46,949 nt of DNA, taken from contig JAPXLN010000011.1 in the NCBI GenBank assembly GCA_033809515.1, positions 1 to 46,949 on the forward strand, given 5' to 3'. This stretch comes from JAPXLN01 sp033809515 (GTDB lineage Bacteria > Bacillota > Sulfobacillia > Fermentithermobacillales > Fermentithermobacillaceae). Below the pieces are notes generated by a model, which worked only from the letters and a program-made list of their open reading frames with translations, made no database searches and was not told where the DNA came from. The translations under genes and the position numbers were made by a program. Shown one piece after another: positions 17,206 through 26,608 of this stretch. Every line of letters begins with the position of its first letter. The stretch's first letter is position 1.

Positions 17206-17752
17206 CCACTTCGTAGAACACCTGTCCGGTAACTACCATCCTGTCATCAGACAGGCTGGAACCGTCTGACCGGTTAAGGAGGTATGACTCTTCGCCTCCC
17301 AGCATGCCGTCAACGCTCTCCAGCTTCACGCCGACCACAGACTCCCGAAGAGCAGCAAGACATCTGGCCTGCCCGGCTTCTTTGCCTTCAACCTCAAGTC
17401 TGAAACTGACCACCCCAAGGGAACTGCTTTTATCCTCACTCTGCAGCGAGAAGGTCAACTGCCTGAGCTGCACCCCTGCTGCATTCGCCACAGCGTTAAT
17501 CTGGTTGACCAGATCCTTCTCCCAATCGGCCCCTGCAATAGGCAAAAGCTCGTCCAGGGCAGCCAGGGACTTCTCCAACCTAGTCAGCGTGCTTCGCAGA
17601 GTGATGACCTCCATCCGCAGTTCATCGCTGACAGCCAGCTCCTGACTCCTTTTGTGGGAGACATAGGCGAAGGTTCCGATGCCTACCAGGAATATACCTA
17701 TAAGGATGAAGGTCGTTATTACGGTTTTTCTTTCTCGCGACATCCAGTCCAT
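17186..17752 (-). CDS. pilO: PilO-like type IV pilus assembly protein
   Basis: A 188-aa bitopic protein: a short basic N-terminus, one membrane helix (about residues 12-32), a coiled coil (about 38-70) and a C-terminal domain with ferredoxin-like fold expected for PilO. It follows PilM and PilN in the usual order, which is the main support because sequence conservation in this family is low. It would form the inner alignment complex with PilN and bind PilM on the cytoplasmic side. Confidence 0.75.
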   Translation of the reverse strand: MDWMSRERKTVITTFILIGIFLVGIGTFAYVSHKRSQELAVSDELRMEVITLRSTLTRLEKSLAALDELLPIAGADWEKDLVNQINAVANAAGVQLRQLTFSLQSEDKSSSLGVVSFRLEVEGKEAGQARCLAALRESVVGVKLESVDGMLGGEESYLLNRSDGSSLSDDRMVVTGQVFYEVGAHLGG

Positions 17753-17797
17753 AGCAACCCCTCTATATCTGTGCCATCTGTCTTTGTTGCCAGCCTG

Positions 17798-18391
17798 CTA
17801 GTCTTTCGAATTAGCCGGGAGCGTCGTAAGAGATATCCGGAACTCGTACCCTCCCAGTTTGGAGGCTACCAACGAAGCTGACTTAATGCTTGTCACAAAC
17901 CGGGTCTTGCTCAAAGAATCCAAAACCTGAGCATAGGCAGAAGGGTCCCGGACCACCCCTGATAGCTGCACGCTGGCATCTTTGTGCACACTGTAGACCC
18001 CAAAAACACAACCCGATGGAGCAAGGCTTCGTATCTCACTCATCCGGTCTGCCCAGTTCACCTGCGCTGAGATGTCCTCGCGGGCTTGCCGAACCGCCCT
18101 GGGAACCTGGTTAAGCTGCAGCTGAACTGCGTCGATCTCCTCTGAAAGGCGGACAATCTCCAATTCGTCGGGACGTCGCTCCTGGACAATGATGCCTATC
18201 TCCCATATCCGCATGCCAACCAACAGCCATGCGCCAAGGGCGGCGCACACAAAACCGGTACGAATCAGGGAGGCTCTGCGCTCGCCTTCCTCCAGCAATC
18301 CCCGAATGTCAGGTCGCAGGAGGTTAAGATCCGGTTCCTGACTGCCCCCGTAGGGTCGATTCTTCTGAGTTGCGCCTGCAGGTGTTCTCAT
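17798..18391 (-). CDS. pilN: PilN-like type IV pilus assembly protein
   Basis: A 197-aa bitopic protein. The N-terminal cytoplasmic motif DLNLLRPD resembles the conserved INLLP motif by which PilN binds PilM. A membrane helix covers about residues 46-65 and is followed by a coiled coil and a small alpha-beta domain. Its ATG overlaps the pilM stop by four bases (ATGA), indicating translational coupling. The N-terminal 20 residues before the motif are extra relative to typical PilN. Confidence 0.8.
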   Translation of the reverse strand: MRTPAGATQKNRPYGGSQEPDLNLLRPDIRGLLEEGERRASLIRTGFVCAALGAWLLVGMRIWEIGIIVQERRPDELEIVRLSEEIDAVQLQLNQVPRAVRQAREDISAQVNWADRMSEIRSLAPSGCVFGVYSVHKDASVQLSGVVRDPSAYAQVLDSLSKTRFVTSIKSASLVASKLGGYEFRISLTTLPANSKD

Positions 18392-19383
18392 GATGTAAGC
18401 GCACCTTCCTTCGGGAGAGCCAGGCCTGCAGCCACGCCGTACTCAGAAGAACAGTTGACTGCCGGTGCTCCCCAAACCTGTACCCTGATGCCAGATTGCT
18501 CCTTGAGATAGTCGGCAAGAAAGCCGGTCCTCTCAGCGGCGCCCATGACTGTGACTCCTGCCGCAAACCCGGCAGGCAACGAACCGGCGGCAAATCGCGC
18601 CGACCTGGAGATCTCCCCTGCAATGATCTGAGCGTTGACAAACGGGTTGTCCGGATCCAGAGGAATCTCACGCCTGAGCCAGGGCCAGCTGTCAAAAGCC
18701 AGGTAGAGACGCGCTTCGCTGGGGTTCACTACCAATGCCATATTGAGCCGGACCTCTTCACCAGGGTCAAAGTCAATGACCGTGCCGGACTCTAAAGGTT
18801 GGTCCTCTTCAGATGTTGCACCCACCTCAAGATCCATCCGTTTTGCCCACATCCACCGGCTGCCTCTGCATGCAGCTATAGCAGGAACCTCGACTCCAAC
18901 CGGTCGCACACCGGCCATCTTCATCAAATTCTCAGCAGCCAAAACCACAACAGACTCAGCGCCTACAACCACATATGTCTTGTTATCCTGGGAGCCGCCT
19001 GACGCAGGGGGAACAGGCAAATCGGCAGGCCACTCCTTAGCCGCCATCCGCATAGTGCTGGAGCCACCCGGAAGCATCCGCTCAACCTGAAGGTACATGG
19101 CTTGCTTGAGTTCCTTCTTGCTAAGAGGCTGCATAGGCACTGTGAACAACAGGCAGCTGCTGACCGGGAGCCCTGCAACGCCGTCAGGGCGAACCTCAAA
19201 CGGCCTCCAAAACTCTCTGATTTCCCGGGCAAGGGCAGCCAGACTCTCTCTGGAATCCGGTTCAAATCCGGTCTGCGCTGTCATCGAAGCTATCACCCGG
19301 GCAGACGCCTTTGAAATAAGCACCGCCCTGACCGGACCGGACAAATCTATACCAATGCGTGACGCTTCACGCGAAACCCCCAT
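18388..19383 (-). CDS. pilM: PilM-like actin-fold pilus assembly ATPase
   Basis: A 331-aa cytoplasmic protein of the FtsA/PilM actin-like fold. It has RIGIDLSGPVRAVLIS as phosphate-1-like strand pair, a LKQAMYLQVERMLP segment typical of PilM, and a C-terminal phosphate-2 region (VTVMGAAERTGFLADYL). It links the pilus motor and platform to PilN/PilO. The phosphate loops are less conserved than in proteobacterial PilM. It lies directly after a PilX-like gene and before pilN. Confidence 0.82.
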   Translation of the reverse strand: MGVSREASRIGIDLSGPVRAVLISKASARVIASMTAQTGFEPDSRESLAALAREIREFWRPFEVRPDGVAGLPVSSCLLFTVPMQPLSKKELKQAMYLQVERMLPGGSSTMRMAAKEWPADLPVPPASGGSQDNKTYVVVGAESVVVLAAENLMKMAGVRPVGVEVPAIAACRGSRWMWAKRMDLEVGATSEEDQPLESGTVIDFDPGEEVRLNMALVVNPSEARLYLAFDSWPWLRREIPLDPDNPFVNAQIIAGEISRSARFAAGSLPAGFAAGVTVMGAAERTGFLADYLKEQSGIRVQVWGAPAVNCSSEYGVAAGLALPKEGALTS

Positions 19384-19442
19384 ACTGCCCTACCTCCGCT
19401 TCTTCTCTCTGCCCGAAGACTCCCGAACCAACCTGGCACTTC

Positions 19443-20702
19443 CTAGGAACCCTTGCCTTCTTTCCACTGAGATACCCGGTAACCGATGGTAATGGTCTGA
19501 CCGCCTGGGTCATGGATCTCTCCTGCGTGAAGTCCGACCAGCTTAGCTTTGTTCTCAAAGTTCAACTGCATGTTTCCCGGTGAAAGAAGACGGCAGGGAT
19601 TGAGTTCAATAGGGCTCTCAGACGTAAACGTTACGCCTAACGTGCCGCCATAGACCAGCAGGGAATTGCCGCCTGGTTTGGGTTCCGGGGCGTTGGCAAA
19701 ACTCAGGTCAAGCTCGCCTGTACAGACCAAGGTTATGCCACCCCAACTGCCTGCGCTAAGCGTAATCTTAGACTTCTTATCTGCAAGGCAGACTATCATC
19801 CCGGTACCTGAAACCGAAATAGGTACATTCTTATTGGTGTTGAAGTTCATCTCTCCGGTAACAACCATGACACCGTTTACCGTGACCGATTGGATCTTAC
19901 CGTTTCCGTTGAACTTTCCGTCCACATACAGCCACGTATCTTCTTCAACCGTGAGACTGCTTCCCGTAACGTTGAGGTTTCCTGTCTTTGTGTCTGAGCT
20001 GATGACGATATGCTCTTTATCCTCGACAGTCCCGGGCCAGCTGTCCCGTGCGTCAACCATTGCCTGTACCGCGGCCTTGATCTGTTTAGGCTCGGGAACA
20101 CTCACGGGAACTCCCGCAACGACGTTGCCGTTTTCCACTGTAAATTGGTCTTGGTTCTTCTCAGTGAGAGTCCATGTACCACCGACTCGGACATTGCCTT
20201 CGACCTGGCACCCAACTGCGTTTGGGTTGAACTGAGCCTGGGCATTCCCGCCTGCCACGATAGCCCCGTCAGAGAAGATATCTTGCAGGGAGTAGGGCTC
20301 CAGCCAGACTCTGACGGTCTCGGAAACCTGCCTCACTGTGGCATGGCCTTCAACCAGGATAGAACTGGCTGCTTCCTCCCTGGCCGTCACAGACAGAGTC
20401 CAGCCTTCTGGCGGGTCTTCTCGGGTAATGGAAGAAACTCCGGCGGAATACCCAGGGCATTTGGCAAGGTCAAAATCCTTCTGGTACAGAGCCATAAGCA
20501 TCTCGTCTACGCCGCCACGGGCCACGTCCAAAGCTTTTCGACGCTGCCCCGTTTGAATGTTAAGCGTACGTGCGCTGCTCTCCTTGGAGACGGAACCTGC
20601 AAGAATCACCGCGCACAGGCCAAACAAAACCACAGCATAGACAAGTACCGAACCCCTCTCGCCTAACCTTCCTCCGAAGATCCTGCGAGAGCGGCTCTTC
20701 AT
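19443..20702 (-). CDS. PilX-like pilus protein with a long beta-rich, bactofilin/adhesin-like domain
   Basis: A 419-aa protein. The N-terminus (GERGSVLVYAVVLFGLCAVI) has the single hydrophobic helix of PilX-type minor pilins. From about residue 140 to the end it consists of short beta-strand repeats (VEGNVRVGG, LNVTGSSLTV, VTVNGVMVVTGEMNF), as in beta-helical surface proteins. A Val/Pro-rich hinge lies near 185. I chose ATG 20702 because homology begins there; a start 120 bases earlier gives a long leader that overlaps the upstream pilin gene. It is probably the tip or surface-binding subunit of the pilus, which is inference. Confidence 0.75.
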   Translation of the reverse strand: MKSRSRRIFGGRLGERGSVLVYAVVLFGLCAVILAGSVSKESSARTLNIQTGQRRKALDVARGGVDEMLMALYQKDFDLAKCPGYSAGVSSITREDPPEGWTLSVTAREEAASSILVEGHATVRQVSETVRVWLEPYSLQDIFSDGAIVAGGNAQAQFNPNAVGCQVEGNVRVGGTWTLTEKNQDQFTVENGNVVAGVPVSVPEPKQIKAAVQAMVDARDSWPGTVEDKEHIVISSDTKTGNLNVTGSSLTVEEDTWLYVDGKFNGNGKIQSVTVNGVMVVTGEMNFNTNKNVPISVSGTGMIVCLADKKSKITLSAGSWGGITLVCTGELDLSFANAPEPKPGGNSLLVYGGTLGVTFTSESPIELNPCRLLSPGNMQLNFENKAKLVGLHAGEIHDPGGQTITIGYRVSQWKEGKGS

Positions 20703-20754
20703 GAAAACGTAAGCGTCCTTCCACCCGGACCCACCGCAGTAGGCTAAGTCCGTC

Positions 20755-21384
20755 CTAGAGGCCTTCGCCACCCACCGCTGAGAAGGCCGCCTTGAACCGC
20801 CGCGACACTCCATATGCCTCATCCTCCAGTTCGAACTGAATGACCACTACCCGCCCACTAAGCGCGCCTGCGTTCGAACCTTCGACGTAATCGTCGCCCA
20901 CCAAAGCTGTAACCTGCACGCTCTTGCACTTCAGACCGCCGCCGGGCCAGGACGTAGTGGCAGTCTCCCCCACTCCGCCTGATACCTGGTAAACCTCAAG
21001 CTCCAGAGCACCGCTGGCCTCATCAAAATCAAGACTTACTTTCCGCGCAGACCCGGAGCCACTGAGCACTGCCACAACACGCGTATCCGATATCTCATCC
21101 AGCCTGCCTCCGTACTCCAGGGTCCGCCTGAACTCCCGTTCCACTGCCTCAACTGCAAAAAGACCCGTATCCCTGATTTCCCGCTCAACCTTGAGTTTCT
21201 GCAGAATCCTGGCCGTAGACGAGAAGAAGCTCACAACGGTAGCCAGCAGGAAAGCTCCTACAGCAAGGGCAACCACCACTTCCACCAGGGTAAAGCCTGA
21301 CTGGTCCCTTCTCCCAACAGCTCGAAGGCCCCCGACCCGGCTCCCGCCTACACTGCCTGGGTCAGACCCGCCGTGCAGCTTCAC
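20755..21384 (-). CDS. PilW-like minor type IV pilin
   Basis: A prepilin of about 209 aa with the class III signal DQSGFTLVEVVVALAVGAFL: cleavage before Phe, Glu at +5 and a hydrophobic helix. The region after the helix (VEREFRRTLEYGG) fits PilW/PilJ-type minor pilins. The start is uncertain. GTG 21384 gives a leader of about 28 residues and avoids overlap with the upstream gene. An in-frame ATG at 21486 would overlap that gene by about 60 bp. Substrate of the prepilin peptidase encoded downstream. Confidence 0.78.
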   Translation of the reverse strand: MKLHGGSDPGSVGGSRVGGLRAVGRRDQSGFTLVEVVVALAVGAFLLATVVSFFSSTARILQKLKVEREIRDTGLFAVEAVEREFRRTLEYGGRLDEISDTRVVAVLSGSGSARKVSLDFDEASGALELEVYQVSGGVGETATTSWPGGGLKCKSVQVTALVGDDYVEGSNAGALSGRVVVIQFELEDEAYGVSRRFKAAFSAVGGEGL

Positions 21385-21427
21385 GCCCCCACTGGCCCCA
21401 AAGACCCGGCCCAGGCAAGAAAGGGAG

Positions 21428-21835
21428 TCAGGGTTTGAGCCAGACCATAGTCTGTGTGGAATATACCTCAGCGCCCTTCTTGTCATAGATGCTTACCACT
21501 ACCTCGTATAGGCCCTCTGCTTCCTTGTCAATCCAGAACTTCCCGTCACCTAGCATGTTAAGCTCCGGCAGAAAACCAGCGAGAGAGAAGCCCTCTTCCC
21601 GGGGGTAAACCCCAGGACCTGTGAATGCCCCTTCCGGCCACCCCGACCTGAGCTCCTCTATCTTGACTCTGGCAGCCATAAGACCCTGGACCCTGGCATC
21701 TTCCTGTCGCGATACCCGGACCATGAACACCAGCTGACCCACTACCATCATGAACAGGAATGATGCCAGGGCCAGGAATATGACTGCTTCAAGCATGGCT
21801 GAACCCTTTTGGGTTTGATTACTCATGTACTCCAT
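21428..21835 (-). CDS. PilV-like minor pilin with non-canonical signal
   Basis: A 135-aa prepilin-like protein. The signal is QKGSAMLEAVIFLALASFLF: Gly at -1 and Glu at +5 are present, but the usual FTL is replaced by SAM. One membrane helix is followed by a small globular domain ending EVYSTQTMVWLKP. AAGGTG precedes ATG 21835. Position between the major pilin and the PilW-like gene supports a role in pilus initiation. Confidence 0.72.
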   Translation of the reverse strand: MEYMSNQTQKGSAMLEAVIFLALASFLFMMVVGQLVFMVRVSRQEDARVQGLMAARVKIEELRSGWPEGAFTGPGVYPREEGFSLAGFLPELNMLGDGKFWIDKEAEGLYEVVVSIYDKKGAEVYSTQTMVWLKP

Positions 21836-21909
21836 CCATGCAAATCACCTTAACTCGTCAACCGGCCTCGCCTTCCCAAACCAAAGCAGCCGGATTGTGG
21901 GTATTGCTC

Positions 21910-22359
21910 TTACAAGCCCCCGGTAGCAGCCGCTGATCCTCCCCATTCGATCTCTCCCGTTGTTTTCAGAGTGAGCGTGAGGAAGTCTGTCGTTCCACCG
22001 GTCTTCTTGGCAGTAATCACATACGTGTCTGCACCACCACCAGCACCGGTAACCTTTTCAGCTGTGATTGTCAAATGCCCCGAATCAATAGCAGCTGTGC
22101 CTACCGTCTCTCCGGGGAGGTACGCCGGAAAATCCTCTTTCTGGACAAAGTAAGCCCAGGCCTCAACTCTTATCTCCTGCATGGCAGCCTTAGCTTCTGC
22201 TACATATGCCCTCTCCCTGATGTTCTTGTAGGTCGGGTATGTCACAGCAGCCAGTATGGCAATAATGTCCATAACTACGCCCAACTCAATCAGGGTAAAA
22301 CCGCGTTCTGACCCAAGTACCTTTCTGCTCCGCTTTTTCACTTTGCTCTCCCTCCGCAT
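21910..22359 (-). CDS. pilA: Major type IV pilin-like protein
   Basis: A 149-aa prepilin with the signal SERGFTLIELGVVMDIIAIL; Glu at +5 is present. The helix carries an Asp (VVMDIIAIL) where most pilins have an uncharged residue, which is unusual. The C-terminal domain has a DSGHLTITAEKV strand, a Gly-rich loop and ends with EIEWGGSAAATGGL. No cysteine pair closes a D-loop. Leader length is about 20 residues. It sits directly after the platform gene pilC, as major pilins often do. Confidence 0.88.
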   Translation of the reverse strand: MRRESKVKKRSRKVLGSERGFTLIELGVVMDIIAILAAVTYPTYKNIRERAYVAEAKAAMQEIRVEAWAYFVQKEDFPAYLPGETVGTAAIDSGHLTITAEKVTGAGGGADTYVITAKKTGGTTDFLTLTLKTTGEIEWGGSAAATGGL

Positions 22360-22445
22360 CTGTTATTTCTGTACAACCTCATGACTCTCTAACGCCTCTC
22401 ATATGACTCTCAGACACAAGGCCTCCGACGCCCCAGTCTTGCCGG

Positions 22446-23648
22446 TTACATGACCATCTCCAACGAGCGCAGGATTGGGGCCATAACTGTATACCCCAAA
22501 AAGCCTACCATCACGCCTACGATAAGGATGAGTACAGGCTCAACCAAGGACGACAACGAGTCAAGCCGCCTGTTGACTTCCCCCTCGTAGAATCCGGCCG
22601 CCTTCATAACCATCTCCGGAAGCGTCCCGCTAGACTCGCCTGCAGCCGCAAGCTCACAGAACAGAGCCGGGAACGAACCGGTCTTTCTCATGGAATCCCC
22701 TATCCTAGCCCCTTTCTCGACCTCCTTTCGAATGTAAACCGAAGACCTCACAAAGAGGGCAGAACCTGTTGCCTGACCTGCATACTCCAAAGCCGGAAGG
22801 ACCCTTACACCGCTGTCAAGAAGCGTGGAAAGAGTCTTCCCGAACCTCACCAGATAAGAGTATTCGAGGATCTTGCCCCACCCGGGTATCCGCAAGGCCA
22901 CCTGCTCAATAACGCCGTACTTATCTTCCTTTGCGAAAAAGCGCCTAAGAAACAGCCATCCCGCCAGCAAGAGTCCTAAGAGGACGTACCAGAAGCGCTT
23001 CACAAAACCGGAGACGGCCAAAAGAGCCCTGGTGGCCGCAGGCAGATTCTCTTCACCGAGCATGCCTGCAAAGACAGGGATGACAAACACAACGAGGATA
23101 ACCGCCACAACCGCCGTCACTGCAACCACAAGGATAGGGTATATCATGGCGGATTTGACCTTGCTGTCGAAATCGTGGGACCTGAGGGTCTGATCTCCTA
23201 TGTACTCAAGGGATTCTGCAAGGGTGCCCGAGACCTCAGCCGCCTCAATGGCCTGGATCTCCCAGTCGGCGAAGAACCTGGTCTGGCCCGATATTGCCTC
23301 GTGAAAAGACAGGCCCTGCCCAAGGTTCTCAGCCGCCGCCCGCATGACCTGGGAAATGGCAGGAGGAGTCTCTGCGGCCATCCGCTCAAGAGAGTTCTTC
23401 AGCGGTATGCCCGCCTTGAGAAACGCCGAAAGCTCCATAAGGGCCATGCCCTTGTCCACTTTGCTCACAGACGCGCTCTTGCGCCAAAACGGCAGGCCTG
23501 CTTCGGGGCTTGCCTTCTTCAGGGAAGTCACTATGTATCCTTGCTGGTGCATCTCCTGCAGAAAACGGGTTATGTTGTCAATCTCGACCCGGTCGGAAGT
23601 CCTCTTGCCTGTCTCTCTATGTACGGCATCGTACCTGTAAGTAGCCAC
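22446..23648 (-). CDS. pilC: Type IV pilus platform protein PilC (type II secretion F family)
   Basis: A 400-aa inner-membrane platform protein with two homologous T2SSF domains (about residues 65-190 and 270-390) and three membrane helices near 165, 215 and 375. It interacts with PilB and PilT to pass the motor force to pilins. The first domain carries GIPLKNSLERMA and the second DSGVRVLPALEYAG, both typical. It begins 38 bp after pilB. Length is normal. Confidence 0.93.
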   Translation of the reverse strand: MATYRYDAVHRETGKRTSDRVEIDNITRFLQEMHQQGYIVTSLKKASPEAGLPFWRKSASVSKVDKGMALMELSAFLKAGIPLKNSLERMAAETPPAISQVMRAAAENLGQGLSFHEAISGQTRFFADWEIQAIEAAEVSGTLAESLEYIGDQTLRSHDFDSKVKSAMIYPILVVAVTAVVAVILVVFVIPVFAGMLGEENLPAATRALLAVSGFVKRFWYVLLGLLLAGWLFLRRFFAKEDKYGVIEQVALRIPGWGKILEYSYLVRFGKTLSTLLDSGVRVLPALEYAGQATGSALFVRSSVYIRKEVEKGARIGDSMRKTGSFPALFCELAAAGESSGTLPEMVMKAAGFYEGEVNRRLDSLSSLVEPVLILIVGVMVGFLGYTVMAPILRSLEMVM

Positions 23649-23685
23649 TGAACTTCCCCCTCAAGAAACGACCGGACGCCTGTTT

Positions 23686-25401
23686 TCAGTTCTCAGTCGT
23701 ATTGAACACCCCAAGGACTTCGTCCCAGGTAGTCAGCCCTTCAAGCACCTTCCTGGCACCGTCTGCCAAAAGTCCCTCATGCCGTTTGGCAGGGTTCAGC
23801 TCAGGGTCGGATCTGGGATCGCTCGACAGAATATACCTTCTGCGAAAGGCCTCGTCAACGTTTATTATTTCGGTAATCGCAGTACGTCGCTTGTAGGCGC
23901 GGTCAGGGCAGCCAGTGCACGGTCTTGTGGTCATCATGACCGAAGCTGAGCCGTCGTTTTCCTGACCGGCCGCAGCCAGCACTTCCCTGACGATCTCCTC
24001 AGGGGCGCCGTCTCTGTACTTGCACCACGGGCAGACAGTGCGCACAAGACGCTGGCTAAGCAGGGCCACAGTCGACGTCAATGCCATGTATTTGCTTACG
24101 CCCATTTCCTCCAACCGGATAAGGACCGACAGGGCATCGTTGGCATGGATGGTGGTCAACACAAGGTGCCCGGTAAGGGCCGCCCGAAAGGCCATCTCAG
24201 CAGTCTCAGCGTCGCGAATCTCCCCCACCATGATTACATCAGGGTCCTGGCGCAGAAGATGCCTGATCGCGTTGGCAAACATCAGACCTGCCTTGATGTT
24301 GACCTGCATGTGGTTGACGCCGGGTATGACGTACTCAACCGGGTCTTCAACCGTAACGATGTTCTTTCCGGGCAGGTTCAAGGCGCTTAGGGCCGTAGCA
24401 AGGGTTGTTGACTTCCCGCTGCCTGTGGGGCCTGCTACGACTATCATCCCATGGGGTAAAGACAAAGCCCTGTTCAAAGACTTCATAACATTACCGGATA
24501 TGCCCAACCGGCTAAAACTCAAGTGCTCAATGGTCTGCTCAAGCAGGCGGATGACCATTTTCTCTCCGAATACCGTCGGCATAGTCGAAAGGCGCAAGTC
24601 ATAGCGCTTGTTGTCGATGGCCGTAGAGAACCTGCCGTCTTGAGGCAGCCGCCTTTCGGCCACGTCCATGCCCCCCAGAACTTTCACCCGGGTGATCATG
24701 GCCTCGTGGTAGGCCCTGGGGGCATCGCCCGCCCCTTCCAAAATGCCGTCTATTCTGAACCTCACCCTGGTTCTGTCGGTAGAAGGCTCAATATGTATGT
24801 CAGAAGCGCCGCGACGGGCAGCCTCAAGAAGAAGGTTGTCCACCATCTGAACAGCAGGTGAATCTTCCATGAAACCTTCGTCTTTTTTGTCTGCCTGGTA
24901 GAGTCCTACTTCGGCAGAACGTTCCCGTTCAGGCGCAGTTGCTTGCTGCCTTGTCAGTTCCGGGTCTTGTACCTCGTAGAACCGCCTTAGAGCGTTGTCG
25001 ATATCTTCAGGCACCGCCAGGTGAGGGAACACCCGGTATCCTGTACGGGCGCGTATAGCTTCCAGCCGGTTAAGGTCCGCAGGGTTTTCAACGGCAATGT
25101 CCAGGGTCGTTCCCCTTATGTTGAGCGGGATGGCCCTAAAAGCTTTGGCCTCTGTGGCAGTAAGGATCTTAAGGGCATCTCGATCAGGCGTGGTGGTATT
25201 GAGGTCGTAAAAGGACACCCGCAGCTGCTTGGCCAGGCACTGGTAGAACTGGCGTGCGGAAAGGACCCCCATGTTAATAAGGATCTCGCCAAGACGCCCG
25301 CCTGACTGCTTCTGCCGTTCAATAGCCTTGGCCAGGATATCCGGGGTGATGAGCCCTTCTTCAACCAGAATGTCGCCGATCTTGTGGCCGAATTCACTCA
25401 T
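23686..25401 (-). CDS. pilB: Type IV pilus extension ATPase PilB
   Basis: A 571-aa AAA-type secretion ATPase. An N-terminal MshEN domain (about 1-140), a linker and a C-terminal motor follow. Walker A is VAGPTGSGKST, Walker B DVIMVGEIRD, the Asp box VTVEDPVEY and the His box LTTIHANDA. A zinc site is formed by CPWC and CTGC pairs. I chose ATG 25401 because GAGGTGG lies six bases upstream; the ATG overlaps the pilT stop by 8 bp (ATGAGTGA). It powers pilus polymerisation. Confidence 0.95.
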   Translation of the reverse strand: MSEFGHKIGDILVEEGLITPDILAKAIERQKQSGGRLGEILINMGVLSARQFYQCLAKQLRVSFYDLNTTTPDRDALKILTATEAKAFRAIPLNIRGTTLDIAVENPADLNRLEAIRARTGYRVFPHLAVPEDIDNALRRFYEVQDPELTRQQATAPERERSAEVGLYQADKKDEGFMEDSPAVQMVDNLLLEAARRGASDIHIEPSTDRTRVRFRIDGILEGAGDAPRAYHEAMITRVKVLGGMDVAERRLPQDGRFSTAIDNKRYDLRLSTMPTVFGEKMVIRLLEQTIEHLSFSRLGISGNVMKSLNRALSLPHGMIVVAGPTGSGKSTTLATALSALNLPGKNIVTVEDPVEYVIPGVNHMQVNIKAGLMFANAIRHLLRQDPDVIMVGEIRDAETAEMAFRAALTGHLVLTTIHANDALSVLIRLEEMGVSKYMALTSTVALLSQRLVRTVCPWCKYRDGAPEEIVREVLAAAGQENDGSASVMMTTRPCTGCPDRAYKRRTAITEIINVDEAFRRRYILSSDPRSDPELNPAKRHEGLLADGARKVLEGLTTWDEVLGVFNTTEN

Positions 25402-26446
25402 AGGGTTCCACCTCGTCCATAGCATCCTCGAGACGAACCAATCCTCTTGCCACCAGTTCCTCAATGCTGCGAGACATGGTAATCATGCCGTGCTTGTGAC
25501 CTGACTCTATGGACGACCTAATCTGCTGGTACTCGCCTCTTCTTATAAGGTTGCGGACTGCAGGTGTGGCCACAAGGACCTCATGGGCCAGCACTCTGCG
25601 GATTCCGTTAGTTGACGGGAGGAGCCTTTGAACGAACACGCCGTTGAGGGCCCTTGAAAGCGAGTGGCGCGCAAGCTCCTGGCGCCCTACCGGAAACAGG
25701 TCCACGAACCGGTCCAAAGCCCGGGCCGCTGATGGCGTATGCATTGTGGCGATGACCAGGTGCCCGGTTTCCGATGCCGTCAGCGTCGCATCAGCCGAGG
25801 CAGGGTCTCTCAACTCTCCGAGCACTATGACGTCAGGGTCTTCCCTCAGCGCTGCCACAAGACCTTGGTGGAAGCAATCGCAGTCAAACCCGACCTCTTT
25901 CTGGGTGACAATCCCGCTGTAGTGCGGGAATCTGTATTCAATGGGGTCCTCTATGGTGACCACCCGGGCCCCTTTGTCCTGCAGGGCCCAGCGGACCAGG
26001 GCTGCAAGGGTGGTTGACTTGCCTGAACCCGTAGGCCCCGTAACCAGAACCAGCCCTCGCCGGCTGCAAATGTCGACAAGCACGTTGGGCAGCCCCAGCC
26101 CAGAAACAGTAGGAACGGTGCTTGATATAAGCCTTATGTTCACGCCGGTGTTGCCTTTTTCGCGGAAAATGTGGACTCGCATGCGAACTGCGTCTTCAAT
26201 CTCGCAGCTCAGATCGAGAGCATACTGGCTCTTTGCCAGCTCATCTATATCAGTGACCCCGTAGGGAGAGGTCTTGGCGAGAAACTCTACAGACGCCTTG
26301 ACGTCGCCGGGAGTGACAACCGGCAACCCCGTAGAAACGAGACGTCCGGCCACCCTGAGAGTTGGCGGCGCGCCGATGACCAGGTGAATGTCTGAAGCTC
26401 CGCTGCTAAATGCTTCAGTGACGAGTTTGAGTACGTCCAGAGCCAT
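25394..26446 (-). CDS. pilT: Type IV pilus retraction ATPase PilT
   Basis: A 350-aa motor of the GspE/PilT family. The N-terminal PAS-like domain starts with ASDIHLVIGAPPTLRVAGRL. Walker A is VTGPTGSGKST, the Asp box VTIEDPIEY, Walker B DVIVLGELRDP and the His box IATMHTPSA. The usual GEMRD/GEIRD is GELRD and the usual HTNSA is HTPSA, which are modest departures. GGAGG is ten bases before ATG 26446. First motor gene of the locus, coupled to pilB. Confidence 0.92.
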   Translation of the reverse strand: MALDVLKLVTEAFSSGASDIHLVIGAPPTLRVAGRLVSTGLPVVTPGDVKASVEFLAKTSPYGVTDIDELAKSQYALDLSCEIEDAVRMRVHIFREKGNTGVNIRLISSTVPTVSGLGLPNVLVDICSRRGLVLVTGPTGSGKSTTLAALVRWALQDKGARVVTIEDPIEYRFPHYSGIVTQKEVGFDCDCFHQGLVAALREDPDVIVLGELRDPASADATLTASETGHLVIATMHTPSAARALDRFVDLFPVGRQELARHSLSRALNGVFVQRLLPSTNGIRRVLAHEVLVATPAVRNLIRRGEYQQIRSSIESGHKHGMITMSRSIEELVARGLVRLEDAMDEVEPYE

Positions 26447-26608
26447 GGAAAAGGTACCTCCGGTGCCCAAAGCAGGATCTATTGTATGGTTATTGCATAG
26501 TTCGCCTATGAACTATATCGTGCGTTATGTCAAACGGTCAAGACTTTCGGCGCTATGTGTCGTAAAATAAGCAATTTATCGAATTCTGCAGACCGGATAC
26601 CCCTCGGG

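Noticed and set aside
19255..19280. TTCAAATCC-like tRNA T-arm pattern
   Set aside because: It lies inside pilM with no cloverleaf around it.
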